A DNA stretch of 64,000 bases from positions 62,001-126,000 of the forward strand of contig NZ_NTFY01000016.1 of NCBI RefSeq assembly GCF_002289565.1, given 5' to 3'. The translations under genes and the position numbers were made by a program. A model generated the notes under the pieces. That model was not told the DNA's origin, ran no database searches, and saw only the letters and a program-made list of their open reading frames with translations. Of the stretch, positions 1-8,355 are shown one piece after another (positions within the stretch are counted from its first letter, which is position 1; every line of letters starts with the position of its first letter). Source of the DNA: Rhodopirellula sp. SM50. GTDB lineage: Bacteria; Planctomycetota; Planctomycetia; Pirellulales; Pirellulaceae.

Positions 1-323
1 AACAGCTCGCCCAACTGTTGTCCAAAGTCAGCAGCGGAGAACTGACCAACGACCGCGCCCGCGACGTGTTCAAACACCTTAGCGAAAACGGCGGCGACAT
101 CGATGAGGCGATCAAAGCCTTGGGGATCGAGGCCGTTGACGAGTCGGAAATGGAAACGCTGGTCAAGGAGTTGCTCGCGGCCAATCCCAAGGTCGTCGAC
201 GATGTCAAAAACGGCAATCAGAAAGCCGTCGGTTCGTTGATCGGTCAGGCCCGCGGCAGGAATCCCAACGCCAACCCGCAAAAGGTTCGCGAGATCGCGC
301 TGCGGTTGATCGATCAGGCGTGA
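1..323 (+). CDS. gatB: Aspartyl/glutamyl-tRNA amidotransferase subunit B, C-terminal part
   Basis: The 3' end of a gene that begins before the window; the reading frame is open from base 3 and stops at 321-323. The roughly 107 visible residues match the C-terminal helical YqeY-like tail of GatB: a pattern like QLLSKVSSGELTNDRARDVF, then a helix-rich stretch ending in REIALRLIDQA. In the family, GatB works with GatA and GatC to convert Glu-tRNA(Gln) or Asp-tRNA(Asn) into the correctly charged tRNA in the cytoplasm, and this tail contacts the tRNA. The catalytic part lies outside the window, so an identity based on the tail alone is good but not absolute. The internal TTG at base 18 is not a real start. 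Confidence 0.85.
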   Translation, partial: QLAQLLSKVSSGELTNDRARDVFKHLSENGGDIDEAIKALGIEAVDESEMETLVKELLAANPKVVDDVKNGNQKAVGSLIGQARGRNPNANPQKVREIALRLIDQA

Positions 324-376
324 GTCGGGGTGAAAGAATGAATGGGCAATTGCCGGAACACAGCGAATCCTTGAAA

Positions 377-450
377 ACCCACGGATAGCAGCGCGAACCC
401 ACGGATGTAAAGCAGCCAGGGATCCGTGGGTTCGCGCTGCCATCGGTGGG
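377..450. repeat. 74-bp palindromic element, copy 1
   Basis: The two halves are nearly self-complementary: acccacggat-x-gcagcgcgaacccacggat on the left pairs with atccgtgggttcgcgctgcc-atcggtggg on the right, giving a stem of about 30 bp around a short loop (taaagcagccaggg). A second copy lies at 60010-60083, almost 60 kb away. It has no coding capacity. It behaves like a REP or MITE-type dispersed palindrome. Confidence 0.75.
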
Positions 451-539
451 CCGGTATGTTCCCAGGCCGGAGCCTACGCCCTGAACGATTTTTTGGCATT
501 GGGCTTGCTTCCAATGTCACGTCCTTTGACTCTAATGGT

Positions 540-735
540 GTTAGCGGAACGGCGCGAGCCGTCCGGTCGCGCTTCAAAAATACCGTGAAAGACCGGAGGG
601 CTCGCGCCCTACCGCTAACAAATCGTTCACGGCGTAGGGCAGAGCCTCTAAAGGTGTTAGCGGAACGGCGCGAGCCGTCCGGTCGCGCTTCAAAAATACC
701 GTGAAAGACCGGAGGGCTCGCGCCCTACCGCTAAC
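540..735. repeat. Tandem pair of an 80-bp inverted-repeat element
   Basis: Two near-identical 80-bp copies (540-619 and 656-735), 116 bp start to start, the spacer also partly duplicated. Each starts gttagcggaacggcgcgagc and ends with the imperfect complement ggctcgcgccctaccgctaac, so each can fold into a long hairpin. Further copies lie at 23092-23170 (opposite orientation) and 37746-37825. No transposase is encoded nearby. Confidence 0.8.
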
Positions 736-850
736 AAATCGTTCACGGCATAGGCCGGATCCTGGAGACAAGTCTGGTATCATCAATGGCAGTGACTGAT
801 CGATCGACCAGCGTGTCCTGCTGGTATCCCCTTCCAAGGCAATCAGTGTG

Positions 851-1414
851 ATGCGCAGCATTCCCGCAGGGTCATTCGTGTCGATCGAGGATTACCTGAG
901 CGGCGAAGTTGAGTCGGAAGTCAAGCATGAATATCTGGCTGGACATGTTTACGCCATGGTCGGTGCGACGAATGCACACAACTTGATCGCCAGCAATGTG
1001 CTGGGGCTTCTGCACGCGCAACTTGCGGGGCGCGGTTGCCGCGTCTTCAACTCCGATACGAAGGTCCGCCTGCGACGTGAACACGGAACGTATTTCTACT
1101 ATCCAGATGTGATGGTGGCCTGCACGTTGAATCCGCTTGAGGAGACGTTTCAAGATTCTCCCGTTGTCATCATCGAAGTGCTCTCCGACAGCACTCGACG
1201 TACCGATGAGGGAGAGAAACGCGAGGCGTATCTCTCGATTCAGACGCTTGGAGCGTATGTATTGATGGAACAAGCCGTGAAATCGGCAGTGGTTTACACC
1301 CGCGGAGATTCAGGCTTCCTTCGTCAGGAGTACGGTGCAGGGGAACGGCTCGATTTGCCGATTGAAAATCTGAGTCTGGAGCTTGATCGGGCGTATGAGG
1401 GTTTAGCGATTTAA
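851..1414 (+). CDS. Uma2 family (DUF820) PD-(D/E)XK endonuclease-like protein
   Basis: A 187-residue protein of the Uma2 family, which has a restriction-endonuclease-like fold and an uncertain cellular role. Family signatures are visible: N-terminal SIEDYLSGE with a following EYLAGHVYAM, the core YYPDVMVAC carrying the predicted metal-binding Asp, and VVIIEVLSDST carrying the Glu of the E-x-L/K motif. Length is usual for the family. A GTG codon at 848 sits directly before the ATG at 851; I chose the ATG. It stands alone on the plus strand, 42 bases before the next gene. Such genes are often present in many copies in cyanobacteria and planctomycetes and may be mobile. Target and function are unknown. 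Confidence 0.85.
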   Translation: MRSIPAGSFVSIEDYLSGEVESEVKHEYLAGHVYAMVGATNAHNLIASNVLGLLHAQLAGRGCRVFNSDTKVRLRREHGTYFYYPDVMVACTLNPLEETFQDSPVVIIEVLSDSTRRTDEGEKREAYLSIQTLGAYVLMEQAVKSAVVYTRGDSGFLRQEYGAGERLDLPIENLSLELDRAYEGLAI

Positions 1415-1455
1415 ACGATCAGGCAGGTTGCGTCAAAGTTGCTTGAGAGGATGCC

Positions 1456-1938
1456 ATGGACACCGAAACTCGCCGACCGCGTCGCGATCCGCTGTTCGTG
1501 CTGATCCTCTTTGGGGTCTGTGTGGTGACGGTTTGGTTGTTGCTGATGCCGTTTTATGCGGCGATCGCCCGTGTGACGATGAAGCGTTTTCATTTGTCGA
1601 CCGAATCGTTTGCCTGCTGGGCCATCCAGGCTCCGGTTCCGGCGATGTACAACTTCGGCAATCAATATGAGATACGCGATCTACCGGAAGGCTTGATCAC
1701 GCCGGTGCTCGATTCGAGTCGACCCCGCTACATCAACCACTTTCCGACTCGGGTGTTGACGTTCGCCAACGGGCGCTACTCGTTGCTCAGTCCCGGCCAG
1801 GATCGCTGGGTGACGATCAGATCGTCTTACCGCGGGCAGACGTTGGAAACCAAGATCCACGCCAAGCCGATCGGCGAAGGCAGATTCGAGTGGATTCGCG
1901 AGTCATCCGAGATTCTTTCGACCGGGGGTGACCGGTGA
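1456..1938 (+). CDS. Hypothetical single-pass membrane protein
   Basis: A 160-residue protein with a basic N-terminus (TETRRPRRD) followed by one strong hydrophobic segment at about residues 13-37, then a soluble part with several aromatic and charged residues that should face the periplasm. No domain is recognised. Its TGA stop overlaps the ATG of the next gene (TGATG at 1936-1940), so the two are probably translationally coupled and work together. Their partner relationship is inferred only from this overlap. Presence as a real gene is supported by the overlap and by a sensible membrane topology. Confidence 0.6.
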   Translation: MDTETRRPRRDPLFVLILFGVCVVTVWLLLMPFYAAIARVTMKRFHLSTESFACWAIQAPVPAMYNFGNQYEIRDLPEGLITPVLDSSRPRYINHFPTRVLTFANGRYSLLSPGQDRWVTIRSSYRGQTLETKIHAKPIGEGRFEWIRESSEILSTGGDR

Positions 1939-2795
1939 TGTTCGGCGGCAAGGCAACAGACGGCAGTGGAGAGGAGGTCGAGGCCGCGGCGCCTGACTCG
2001 GGACGGGTGTTGTGGGCGTACTTGATCGTTCAGGTCAGCGTGTTCGCGGGACTGGCATGGAAGTACGAATTCTTCCTGCTGGCCGACCAGGTCTATCATC
2101 GGCTGCCGCTGTCCGATCCGTTCTTTCCGGCATGGCTGCAATCGGCCGATGTTATCCGCTGGACCTATCTCGGATCTTTGACCGCGATCATCTTGGGCGT
2201 GGTCGGCATGTTGCCTTGGATTCGCATGCTGTGTGCGTCGGCACAGGTCGGTTGCCTGGCAATCATGTTGCTTCATCAGGGCAGTCACAACGACATGACG
2301 TTTGCGACCAGTTTGTGGGCTTCGATTTGGGTGTTCTGGTTTGCGACGGGCATGGACCGAGACGAGCCGGCGGATCTGCTTCGTCGCGGGGCATTTTTAG
2401 GCCGCGCGATCGCGTCGATGATTCTGCTCGGCGGCGCAGTCGGCAAGTGGACAGCGGAGTACTGGTCGGGGGAAGTCTTTTACGACATTTATTTTCGCGA
2501 ACGCGACTTCTGGGTGTTCAACTATTTGCGAGAGAGCTACGACGCCGAGACGCTGCGTGGCATCGCGACCTGGTACAGCCGCAAGGTGATCGTGGTCGAG
2601 ACCCTGTTCGGGTTCGGGTTATGGTTGTTGCCGCCGAAGTGGGCGGCTGCGGCGGGCGTGACGATCTTCTTTTCGATCGCGTTCTTTTCCAACAACCTGT
2701 TGTATTCGGTGCTGTTGTCGATGATCGGATTATCGGCGGTGGGATTTTTTGTGCCGAAAACGATGGACGACACGTCGACTCGCGGCACGGGCTGA
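1938..2795 (+). CDS. Hypothetical polytopic membrane protein
   Basis: A 285-residue protein with about six hydrophobic helices, starting near residues 25, 75, 100, 150, 210 and 240. It contains GGAVGKWTAEYWSGEVFYD after the fourth helix, and conserved-looking aromatic and histidine residues (LLHQGSHND). This arrangement is faintly like the HTTM/DoxX-type membrane proteins, but I cannot assign a family. The ATG at 1938 overlaps the stop of the preceding gene and fits better than the GTG three bases earlier. Probably forms a two-gene operon with the upstream single-pass protein. Confidence 0.65.
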   Translation: MFGGKATDGSGEEVEAAAPDSGRVLWAYLIVQVSVFAGLAWKYEFFLLADQVYHRLPLSDPFFPAWLQSADVIRWTYLGSLTAIILGVVGMLPWIRMLCASAQVGCLAIMLLHQGSHNDMTFATSLWASIWVFWFATGMDRDEPADLLRRGAFLGRAIASMILLGGAVGKWTAEYWSGEVFYDIYFRERDFWVFNYLRESYDAETLRGIATWYSRKVIVVETLFGFGLWLLPPKWAAAAGVTIFFSIAFFSNNLLYSVLLSMIGLSAVGFFVPKTMDDTSTRGTG

Positions 2796-2951
2796 CGCGG
2801 CGTGCCACATCAACGCGTGGGCTCGCGTGAGCGCACCCAAAGATCCAGCTCGTTGGGTATCGATTCTGGATCGATTTGACAGCGGTCTTGGATCTCCATA
2901 GAGTGGTCCGCACGCCCCTTTCTATTCCACCTTTGCACGGCCGAGCTGACG

Positions 2952-3248
2952 ATGAACCAGGAATTGCCTCCCGGACAGGAATCCGATGAGATTCAAGGCC
3001 TAGCGGAGGTCGTGGCGAAAAGTTTGTCCGAGGGTGAAGACCCACAAACGATCGCACAAAAGTTAGTCGACAGCGGATGGGATCCGGAGGAAGCGGCCAG
3101 CTTCGTCGGTTCCATCGAGCATCACATGATGCACGCTCAGCATGCCGGGGGCGGATCGGAAGTCCAGGGATGGATGCTCTGGGGCGGCGGTCTGATCGTG
3201 ATCAACTTGCTCAGCTGGATGTTCAACTGGGGATTCTGGATCTACTAG
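2952..3248 (+). CDS. Small hypothetical protein with C-terminal membrane helix
   Basis: A 98-residue protein. Residues 10-60 form a short helical region with the pattern IAQKLVDSGWDPEEAASFV, reminiscent of a UBA or CUE-type three-helix fold. Residues 72-98 are a hydrophobic segment (WMLWGGGLIVINLLSW) ending at the very C-terminus. No function can be given. The stop codon TAG (3246-3248) lies in the first three bases of the palindromic element that follows, so the original C-terminus may have been different before that insertion. Confidence 0.6.
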   Translation: MNQELPPGQESDEIQGLAEVVAKSLSEGEDPQTIAQKLVDSGWDPEEAASFVGSIEHHMMHAQHAGGGSEVQGWMLWGGGLIVINLLSWMFNWGFWIY

Positions 3249-3388
3249 GCTCTGTCCCTAGACGACGTTCACCGCCAGTAAACCGCGAAAACGGGGTCAG
3301 GAGTCAATAGCCGGAACGGCCCTACGGGTGCTTCGCACGATTGACTCCTGACCCCCTTTTCGCTCCAGAACTTTAGGGACAAAGCCTA
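3246..3388. repeat. MITE-like element with nested inverted repeats
   Basis: A 143-bp element. Outer ends are imperfect 16-bp inverted repeats (taggctctgtccctag at 3246-3261; complement at 3373-3388, two mismatches). Inside, ggggtcaggagtcaat (3293-3308) is perfectly complementary to 3340-3355, with the loop containing gggtgcttcgca. The same loop word and the ggggtcagg stem start recur in the element at 46981-47053. It supplies the stop codon of the gene on its left, and the next gene begins at the base after it. Confidence 0.75.
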
Positions 3389-3988
3389 GTGCCTCCGCCG
3401 CCACGTCTTGTCGACATCGCGCTCGGCGTTTCGATCCTGGGTTGGGCCACCGCCGCGACCTGGTCGAATCTGGGGCAGCGCCCCTTGGCGATCTTGATCG
3501 CGACGTCGCTGTTGCACTTGATGGTGGGGGTGCTTTTTCTGCTGCGGCGTGGTGTTGAACAACCGGGTGATTGGGCAACCTGTTTGATGGCCATCCCGGC
3601 GGTGCTCGTCGGTGGCTGGGTGTTTGGATGGTCGCCCAGGGAATGGAATGTTGCCGCGCAACTCTTGTTCGTTTCCGGCAGTGGTTTGGCGATCGTGAGT
3701 TTCGCGTTCCTCGGTCGCTGTTTCGCGATCTTGCCGGCGATTCGCGGCACGGTCGTGAACGGTCCGTTTTCGATCATTCGGCATCCCGCCTATCTCGGCG
3801 AACTGACGATGGTGGTGGGCTGTGTCGTCGCTGCCGGACTGGACTGGAAGCAACTGGTCCTCTTTCCGTTCATCGCCGCGCTGTTCGCGATCCGGATCCG
3901 TGTTGAAGAACGGCTGTTGTCCAGTGGTGAAGCGTATCAGCGTTACTGCCGGCAAGTCCGTTGGCGTTTGATTCCGCTGATTTGGTAG
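3389..3988 (+). CDS. Isoprenylcysteine carboxylmethyltransferase-like membrane protein
   Basis: A 199-residue, mostly hydrophobic protein with about five membrane helices. The C-terminal half carries the ICMT/NnrU/PEMT signature: SIIRHPAYLGE (about residues 129-139), then a helix, then RVEERLLSSGEAYQRYCRQVRWRLIP, which in the family binds S-adenosylmethionine and positions the acceptor. Family members methylate a thiol, carboxyl or lipid amine at the membrane; the substrate here is unknown. The start is a GTG immediately after the 3246-3388 element, with no obvious ribosome-binding site, so the true start may be a little further in. Confidence 0.75.
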   Translation: MPPPPRLVDIALGVSILGWATAATWSNLGQRPLAILIATSLLHLMVGVLFLLRRGVEQPGDWATCLMAIPAVLVGGWVFGWSPREWNVAAQLLFVSGSGLAIVSFAFLGRCFAILPAIRGTVVNGPFSIIRHPAYLGELTMVVGCVVAAGLDWKQLVLFPFIAALFAIRIRVEERLLSSGEAYQRYCRQVRWRLIPLIW

Positions 3989-4021
3989 CCTGCAGAGGCG
4001 AGAGGATGATTGTCAGAGCAA

Positions 4022-4933
4022 TCACTTCATCATGTCGTTGAGCGTCGCGAGGTCTTTTTTGATCGCGGCGAGGTGTTGGGGGACCAGTTCGGCGGGGCGG
4101 TGGTCGAGATATTCTTCGTGCAATGAAATCGGGCCGGTGAAGTCGGTGTCGGCGAGCATTTTGAAGAAGGACGGGTTGATCCGTCCCTCACCCAGCGGCA
4201 CGTTTTTCATTTTGGTCCCTTCCCAGACGAAGTCTTTGACGTAGACCGTGTCGATGTGATCGCAGATCATGCGAAACGTGGTCGGCCAGCTTGTGCCTCC
4301 CTCGACGGTGGCATGTCGAATGTCATAGGCCATGCCGATGTCGGTCGGCGCGATGCCGTCCAGGACGCGGTCGAGATCCCAAATCGCCGCGCCCATGTAT
4401 TTGTTGCCGGCGTGGTTTTGGTACAGTCCGGTGATGCCGAAGTCGTGATTCAAGGCCGCCAAATCGACGAATTGGTCGTGCCAGTCGGCGAGCTGGTCGT
4501 TGATCGCCCGGTCCGGGGAATAGTGGACATATTTCATGCGGTATCGCTTGATCCCCAGGGTCGCGGCGGTTCGCAGCACCCGCTCGGTCAGCGGGGCGTC
4601 CGGGTCATTGATGTCGGACGTCATGACGGTGATTTCCAGGCCGCACTTGGCGAGTGCTTCGACCAATTTGGGCAGTTCATCGGCACACGTTTCCGGTTCG
4701 ATGTGTCCGCCGCGACGAATCGGGGCCTCGATCCCGTCGTATCCGATTTCCGCGATCTTTTCGGCCAGTTCGTCAAAGGTCAGCGAGTTAAACGGTTTGG
4801 TGAAGACACAGATGGTATTCTTATCAGATGCGAGGTCGTCGTTTCCGAACGCCGATTGAAACGGGGCGGCGGCGAAGCTGGCGGCCACACTGGCGGCGGA
4901 CGCGGCGATGAATTGACGGCGGCTGGTGGTCAT
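4022..4933 (-). CDS. Tat-exported sugar phosphate isomerase/epimerase-like protein
   Basis: A 303-residue protein of the xylose-isomerase-like TIM-barrel superfamily (AP endonuclease family 2 fold). It begins MTTSRRQF followed by an alanine-rich hydrophobic stretch, a typical twin-arginine signal peptide, which decides the start at 4933 over a longer frame. Family-type segments are visible: KIAEIGYDGIEAPI near the N-terminus, LYQNHAGNKYMG and AYDIRHATVEGG in the middle, and ISLHEEYLDH near the end, where His/Glu/Asp residues usually bind a divalent metal. Exported members of this family are abundant in planctomycetes and are thought to act on sugars or inositols; the substrate here is unknown. 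It is divergent from the AmmeMemoRadiSam gene, with about 140 bases between them. Confidence 0.85.
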   Translation of the reverse strand: MTTSRRQFIAASAASVAASFAAAPFQSAFGNDDLASDKNTICVFTKPFNSLTFDELAEKIAEIGYDGIEAPIRRGGHIEPETCADELPKLVEALAKCGLEITVMTSDINDPDAPLTERVLRTAATLGIKRYRMKYVHYSPDRAINDQLADWHDQFVDLAALNHDFGITGLYQNHAGNKYMGAAIWDLDRVLDGIAPTDIGMAYDIRHATVEGGTSWPTTFRMICDHIDTVYVKDFVWEGTKMKNVPLGEGRINPSFFKMLADTDFTGPISLHEEYLDHRPAELVPQHLAAIKKDLATLNDMMK

Positions 4934-5072
4934 CGATGGTGGATTTGGTTGGTGTAGTATCCGAGGAAACGACTTTCGGCCTGAAGAACCCAAGGGACGA
5001 CAGGCTGGAAGCCTCTGCCACGGTTCGGTGCCGTGATGGGTGCCGATGGCGTGAGACCGAAGGACGATAGCC

Positions 5073-8000
5073 ATGATAACTCAAACGCACTGGTACACGG
5101 AAACAGAAGACGGGCGAATTCTATGTCAGCTGTGCCCGCGGGCGTGCCGGATGAAAGAGGGCGACCGGGGGTTCTGTTTTGTTCGCAAGAACGTCGCCGG
5201 TCAAATGGTGTTGGACACCTATGGCAAGAGCACCGGGTTTTGCATCGACCCGATCGAAAAGAAACCACTGAATCATTTTTTGCCCGGCACCCCGGTGCTC
5301 AGTTTTGGAACGGCCGGATGCAACCTGGGGTGCAAGTTCTGTCAGAACTGGGACATTTCCAAGAGTCGAGAAGTGGCTCGGTTGAGCGATCGAGCGATGC
5401 CGAACGAAATCGCCTTGGCGGCTCAGCGCTCGGGTTGTCGAAGCGTCGCGTACACGTACAACGATCCTGTGATTTGGGCCGAGTATGCGATCGACACGGC
5501 GCTGGCTTGCCGCGAGATCGGAATCAAGTCGGTCGCGGTGACCGCCGGCTACATCACCCCGCAGGCTCGCGGTGAATTTTTCGGCGCGATGGATGCCGCC
5601 AACATCGACCTGAAAGCCTTTTCCGAAGACTTTTATTACAAGGTCACCAGTTCGCACCTGCAACCGGTTTTGGAGACGATCGAATTCGTCTGCAATGAAA
5701 CCGATTGTTGGGTCGAACTGACCAATTTGATCATTCCCGATGCGAACGATTCCGCCGACGAGATTCGGCGGATGTGCACCTGGGTGATGGAGCATGTCGG
5801 GCCGAACGTGCCGATTCACTTCACGGCCTTTCATCCCGATTTCAGGATGACCGATCGCAACGGGACCGATGGCGCGACGCTGATCATGGCCTATGACATC
5901 GCCAAACGCTGTGGATTGAATTACGTCTACGTCGGCAACGTGCATGACATCGCCAGACAGAGTACGTACTGTCACGGTTGCGGGGCGTTGTTGATCGAAC
6001 GGGACTGGCATCAGTTGGGGCGGTACACCTTGTCGGGGAATCGGTGTTCCAAGTGTGATGCCACGATCCCGGGCGTGTTTGAGGATGTTCCCGGGGATTG
6101 GGGTGGGCGACGGCAACGTGTCCGCATCGAGCCGATCGAGCAACCGATGCAGACCGTCGCGTCGCAGCAACGGCTCGTGCAGATCGAAGACGCGGGCTCG
6201 CGAGCAGACGAAACCAAACGGCAACCAGCAGTGGAGGATAAAGTGATGGCGACGACACAATGGAACGATCTGACGAAGCTGACAGACGATCAGAAGTCGA
6301 CGATCTTAAAAGCGGCCTCGGCGATGGTGCAGGCCGCGGTCGGCGGACTGGATCAGTCCGTTGCGATCCAATCGCTCGGTGAATTGGCCGAGCTGCCGAT
6401 CGACGGCGTGTTCGTGACCGTCAAACGCGGCGAGACACTCCGCGGCTGTTGCGGCCGGCAGGGCGGGTTGATGAAACTCGGTGAAGCGATGGCGGATTCG
6501 GCGGCGCGGACGGCACGCGATCCGCGAATGGCGCCGCTGTCGATGAGCGAATTATCGTACTTGGATCTGTCGGTTTCGCTGCTCGGACCGCTGCGGCCGA
6601 TCGGTGTCCAGGGGGAACAGCGGGAGCAGGCGGTCGATGTCGGGACGCACGGCTTGAGGATCCAGTTCGGACACAACAGCGGTTTGTTGTTGCCGCAGGT
6701 GGCGACCGAGCAAGGCTGGAATGCGCGCCAGTTTTTGGACGCCGTGTGTCGCAAGGCGGGATTGCCGGCCGGAGTGTGGTTGCGCGACGATGCCCAAGTG
6801 ATGTTGTTCGATGGAGTTCATTTCGGTTGCAAATTTGAAACCGATCCGTCGCTGTTGCGACATGAAAAACAATTGTTGACCGGGCATGAATTGTCACTCT
6901 GTCGCGACTGGGTTCGCAGCAATTTGATCGCCCTGCAGATCGGCGCCACGCCGATGTATTACGCGATGGGGGTCAGCGATCTGGAGGTGTTGGGGCTGGT
7001 CCTTTCGATTCGACATCCCAGTCACGGTTCGCATCAGTGGCTGCAACTGAGCATCAAAGACACCCGCCCGATGCAGACGTCGCTGTATCAAATGACCGAA
7101 CAGGCGTCGCTGTGGCTGGATGAACGCGTGTTTTCGGCAAATGAATGCGACGTCGAATTGGCGGTCTTGAGTGATTGTGTGCATCACGGCCCGCTCGAGG
7201 ATGCGGACATGCGGGGAACCGATGGCGGGACGCGCGCGATGGTGCTGACCGATGGTCGGCGTTGGGCGATTCAATATGGACAGAGCCAGCCGCCGCAGGC
7301 GTTGATCGAAGCGGCACGGGCGATGGAACGGTTCCGCGGCGGCGAACAGTTGTATTCGATGCACTGTGATTGTTCCTGCGATGCGATTTCGGTGTCACTC
7401 GGTCCCAGGGCCGATGCGGATTTCACCGTCCGACGGCCCGCCGTGGCCGGGGCGTTTTACCCGGCCCAGGACAGCGCCCGAGAGGCGGAGGTCGATGGCT
7501 TGTTGGATGGATTGCCGGATTGCGAAAAACACAAGGCGTTTGCCGTGATGGTTCCGCATGCGGGGCTTCGATTCAGCGGCCGTGTGGCGGCGGAGACTTG
7601 GCGGCGGATTGATGTTCCCGATCGTGTCTTGATCATCGGACCCAAGCACACCGCCGAGGGAGTCGATTGGGCGGTCGCGCCGCATCATCACTGGCAGTTG
7701 AGTGATACCGTTCAGATCGCGGGCGATGAGGAACTGGCCCGCGAGTTGGCCGAACAGATTCCCGGCATGGAGCTGGATTCGCGCGCCCATGCGCGAGAAC
7801 ATGGGATCGAAGTGCAATTACCGTTGATGAATCGCTTGTGCCCCGACGCCCGATTGGCCGCAATCGCGATGCACGGCGGGGACCTCCAGGCGTTGGATTC
7901 CGCCGCGTCGGCGTTGGCCGAGTGGATCAAGGAGCAGGACGAACCGCCGCTGCTGGTGATCAGTAGTGACATGAATCATTTTGCCGATGACGAAGAAAAC

Positions 8001-8246
8001 CGGCGGCGAGACCGATTGGCACTGGACGCATTGGCCACCGGCGACGGCGCCGAATTGTTGCGAGTTTGCGGCGAAGATAGCATTAGCATGTGCGGCCAAA
8101 TCCCCGCGGCCCTCGTGTTGATGGTGATGCGAAAACTGGGGAAAACAGCCAAAGCGGAGGAAATCGCATACGCAACGAGTGCAGACTACGGCGGTGGCAA
8201 AGAACGCGTGGTGGGGTATGCGGGGGTGATTTGGAAGGATGCGTAA
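5073..8246 (+). CDS. AmmeMemoRadiSam triple fusion: radical SAM enzyme + AMMECR1 + MEMO1-like
   Basis: One uninterrupted 1057-residue frame holding three families normally encoded by separate, co-occurring genes of unknown function. Residues 1-340: radical SAM enzyme, with the 4Fe-4S motif C83-x3-C87-x2-C90 (GCNLGCKFCQNW) and an extra N-terminal cysteine set (C18, C21, C25, C35); a CHGCG/CSKC zinc-like pair follows near 300-330. Residues 397-585: AMMECR1 domain, with LRGCCG in place of the usual LRGCIG. Residues 590-780: a part I cannot assign. Residues 785-1057: MEMO1-like domain with RRPAVAGAFYP, VPHAG, EHGIEVQLP and SSDMNHF, related to extradiol-dioxygenase folds. The start has AAGGA eight bases upstream. 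A strong internal ribosome-binding-like site lies at the first junction (6233-6248). Confidence 0.9.
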   Translation: MITQTHWYTETEDGRILCQLCPRACRMKEGDRGFCFVRKNVAGQMVLDTYGKSTGFCIDPIEKKPLNHFLPGTPVLSFGTAGCNLGCKFCQNWDISKSREVARLSDRAMPNEIALAAQRSGCRSVAYTYNDPVIWAEYAIDTALACREIGIKSVAVTAGYITPQARGEFFGAMDAANIDLKAFSEDFYYKVTSSHLQPVLETIEFVCNETDCWVELTNLIIPDANDSADEIRRMCTWVMEHVGPNVPIHFTAFHPDFRMTDRNGTDGATLIMAYDIAKRCGLNYVYVGNVHDIARQSTYCHGCGALLIERDWHQLGRYTLSGNRCSKCDATIPGVFEDVPGDWGGRRQRVRIEPIEQPMQTVASQQRLVQIEDAGSRADETKRQPAVEDKVMATTQWNDLTKLTDDQKSTILKAASAMVQAAVGGLDQSVAIQSLGELAELPIDGVFVTVKRGETLRGCCGRQGGLMKLGEAMADSAARTARDPRMAPLSMSELSYLDLSVSLLGPLRPIGVQGEQREQAVDVGTHGLRIQFGHNSGLLLPQVATEQGWNARQFLDAVCRKAGLPAGVWLRDDAQVMLFDGVHFGCKFETDPSLLRHEKQLLTGHELSLCRDWVRSNLIALQIGATPMYYAMGVSDLEVLGLVLSIRHPSHGSHQWLQLSIKDTRPMQTSLYQMTEQASLWLDERVFSANECDVELAVLSDCVHHGPLEDADMRGTDGGTRAMVLTDGRRWAIQYGQSQPPQALIEAARAMERFRGGEQLYSMHCDCSCDAISVSLGPRADADFTVRRPAVAGAFYPAQDSAREAEVDGLLDGLPDCEKHKAFAVMVPHAGLRFSGRVAAETWRRIDVPDRVLIIGPKHTAEGVDWAVAPHHHWQLSDTVQIAGDEELARELAEQIPGMELDSRAHAREHGIEVQLPLMNRLCPDARLAAIAMHGGDLQALDSAASALAEWIKEQDEPPLLVISSDMNHFADDEENRRRDRLALDALATGDGAELLRVCGEDSISMCGQIPAALVLMVMRKLGKTAKAEEIAYATSADYGGGKERVVGYAGVIWKDA
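6233..6248 (+). promoter_or_regulatory. Possible internal ribosome-binding site and start codon in the fusion gene
   Basis: GGAGG at 6233-6237 sits eight bases before an in-frame ATG at 6246-6248 (preceded by an in-frame GTG). It falls exactly in the linker between the radical SAM part and the AMMECR1 part. This is better than many true starts in this window, so a shorter AMMECR1-MEMO1 protein of about 666 residues might be made as well. It may also be a relic of a formerly separate gene. Seen in sequence; use in the cell is inference. Confidence 0.45.
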
Positions 8247-8355
8247 TTTGGCTTCCGTGAAAAACTCGCGGTGATGAACCTTGCGGGCAAGGTCGGATTT
8301 TCGGTATCGCGTAAGGTTTCACCAGAAGATCAGCCACGAAAAGGATTTTGTGCCG

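Larger units (their letters stand above)
324..850. other. Repeat-filled intergenic region
   Basis: No credible gene lies in this 527-base gap. It holds one 74-bp palindromic element (377-450) and two tandem copies of an 80-bp inverted-repeat element (540-619 and 656-735), listed separately. Small open frames here simply read through the repeats. Confidence 0.8.
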
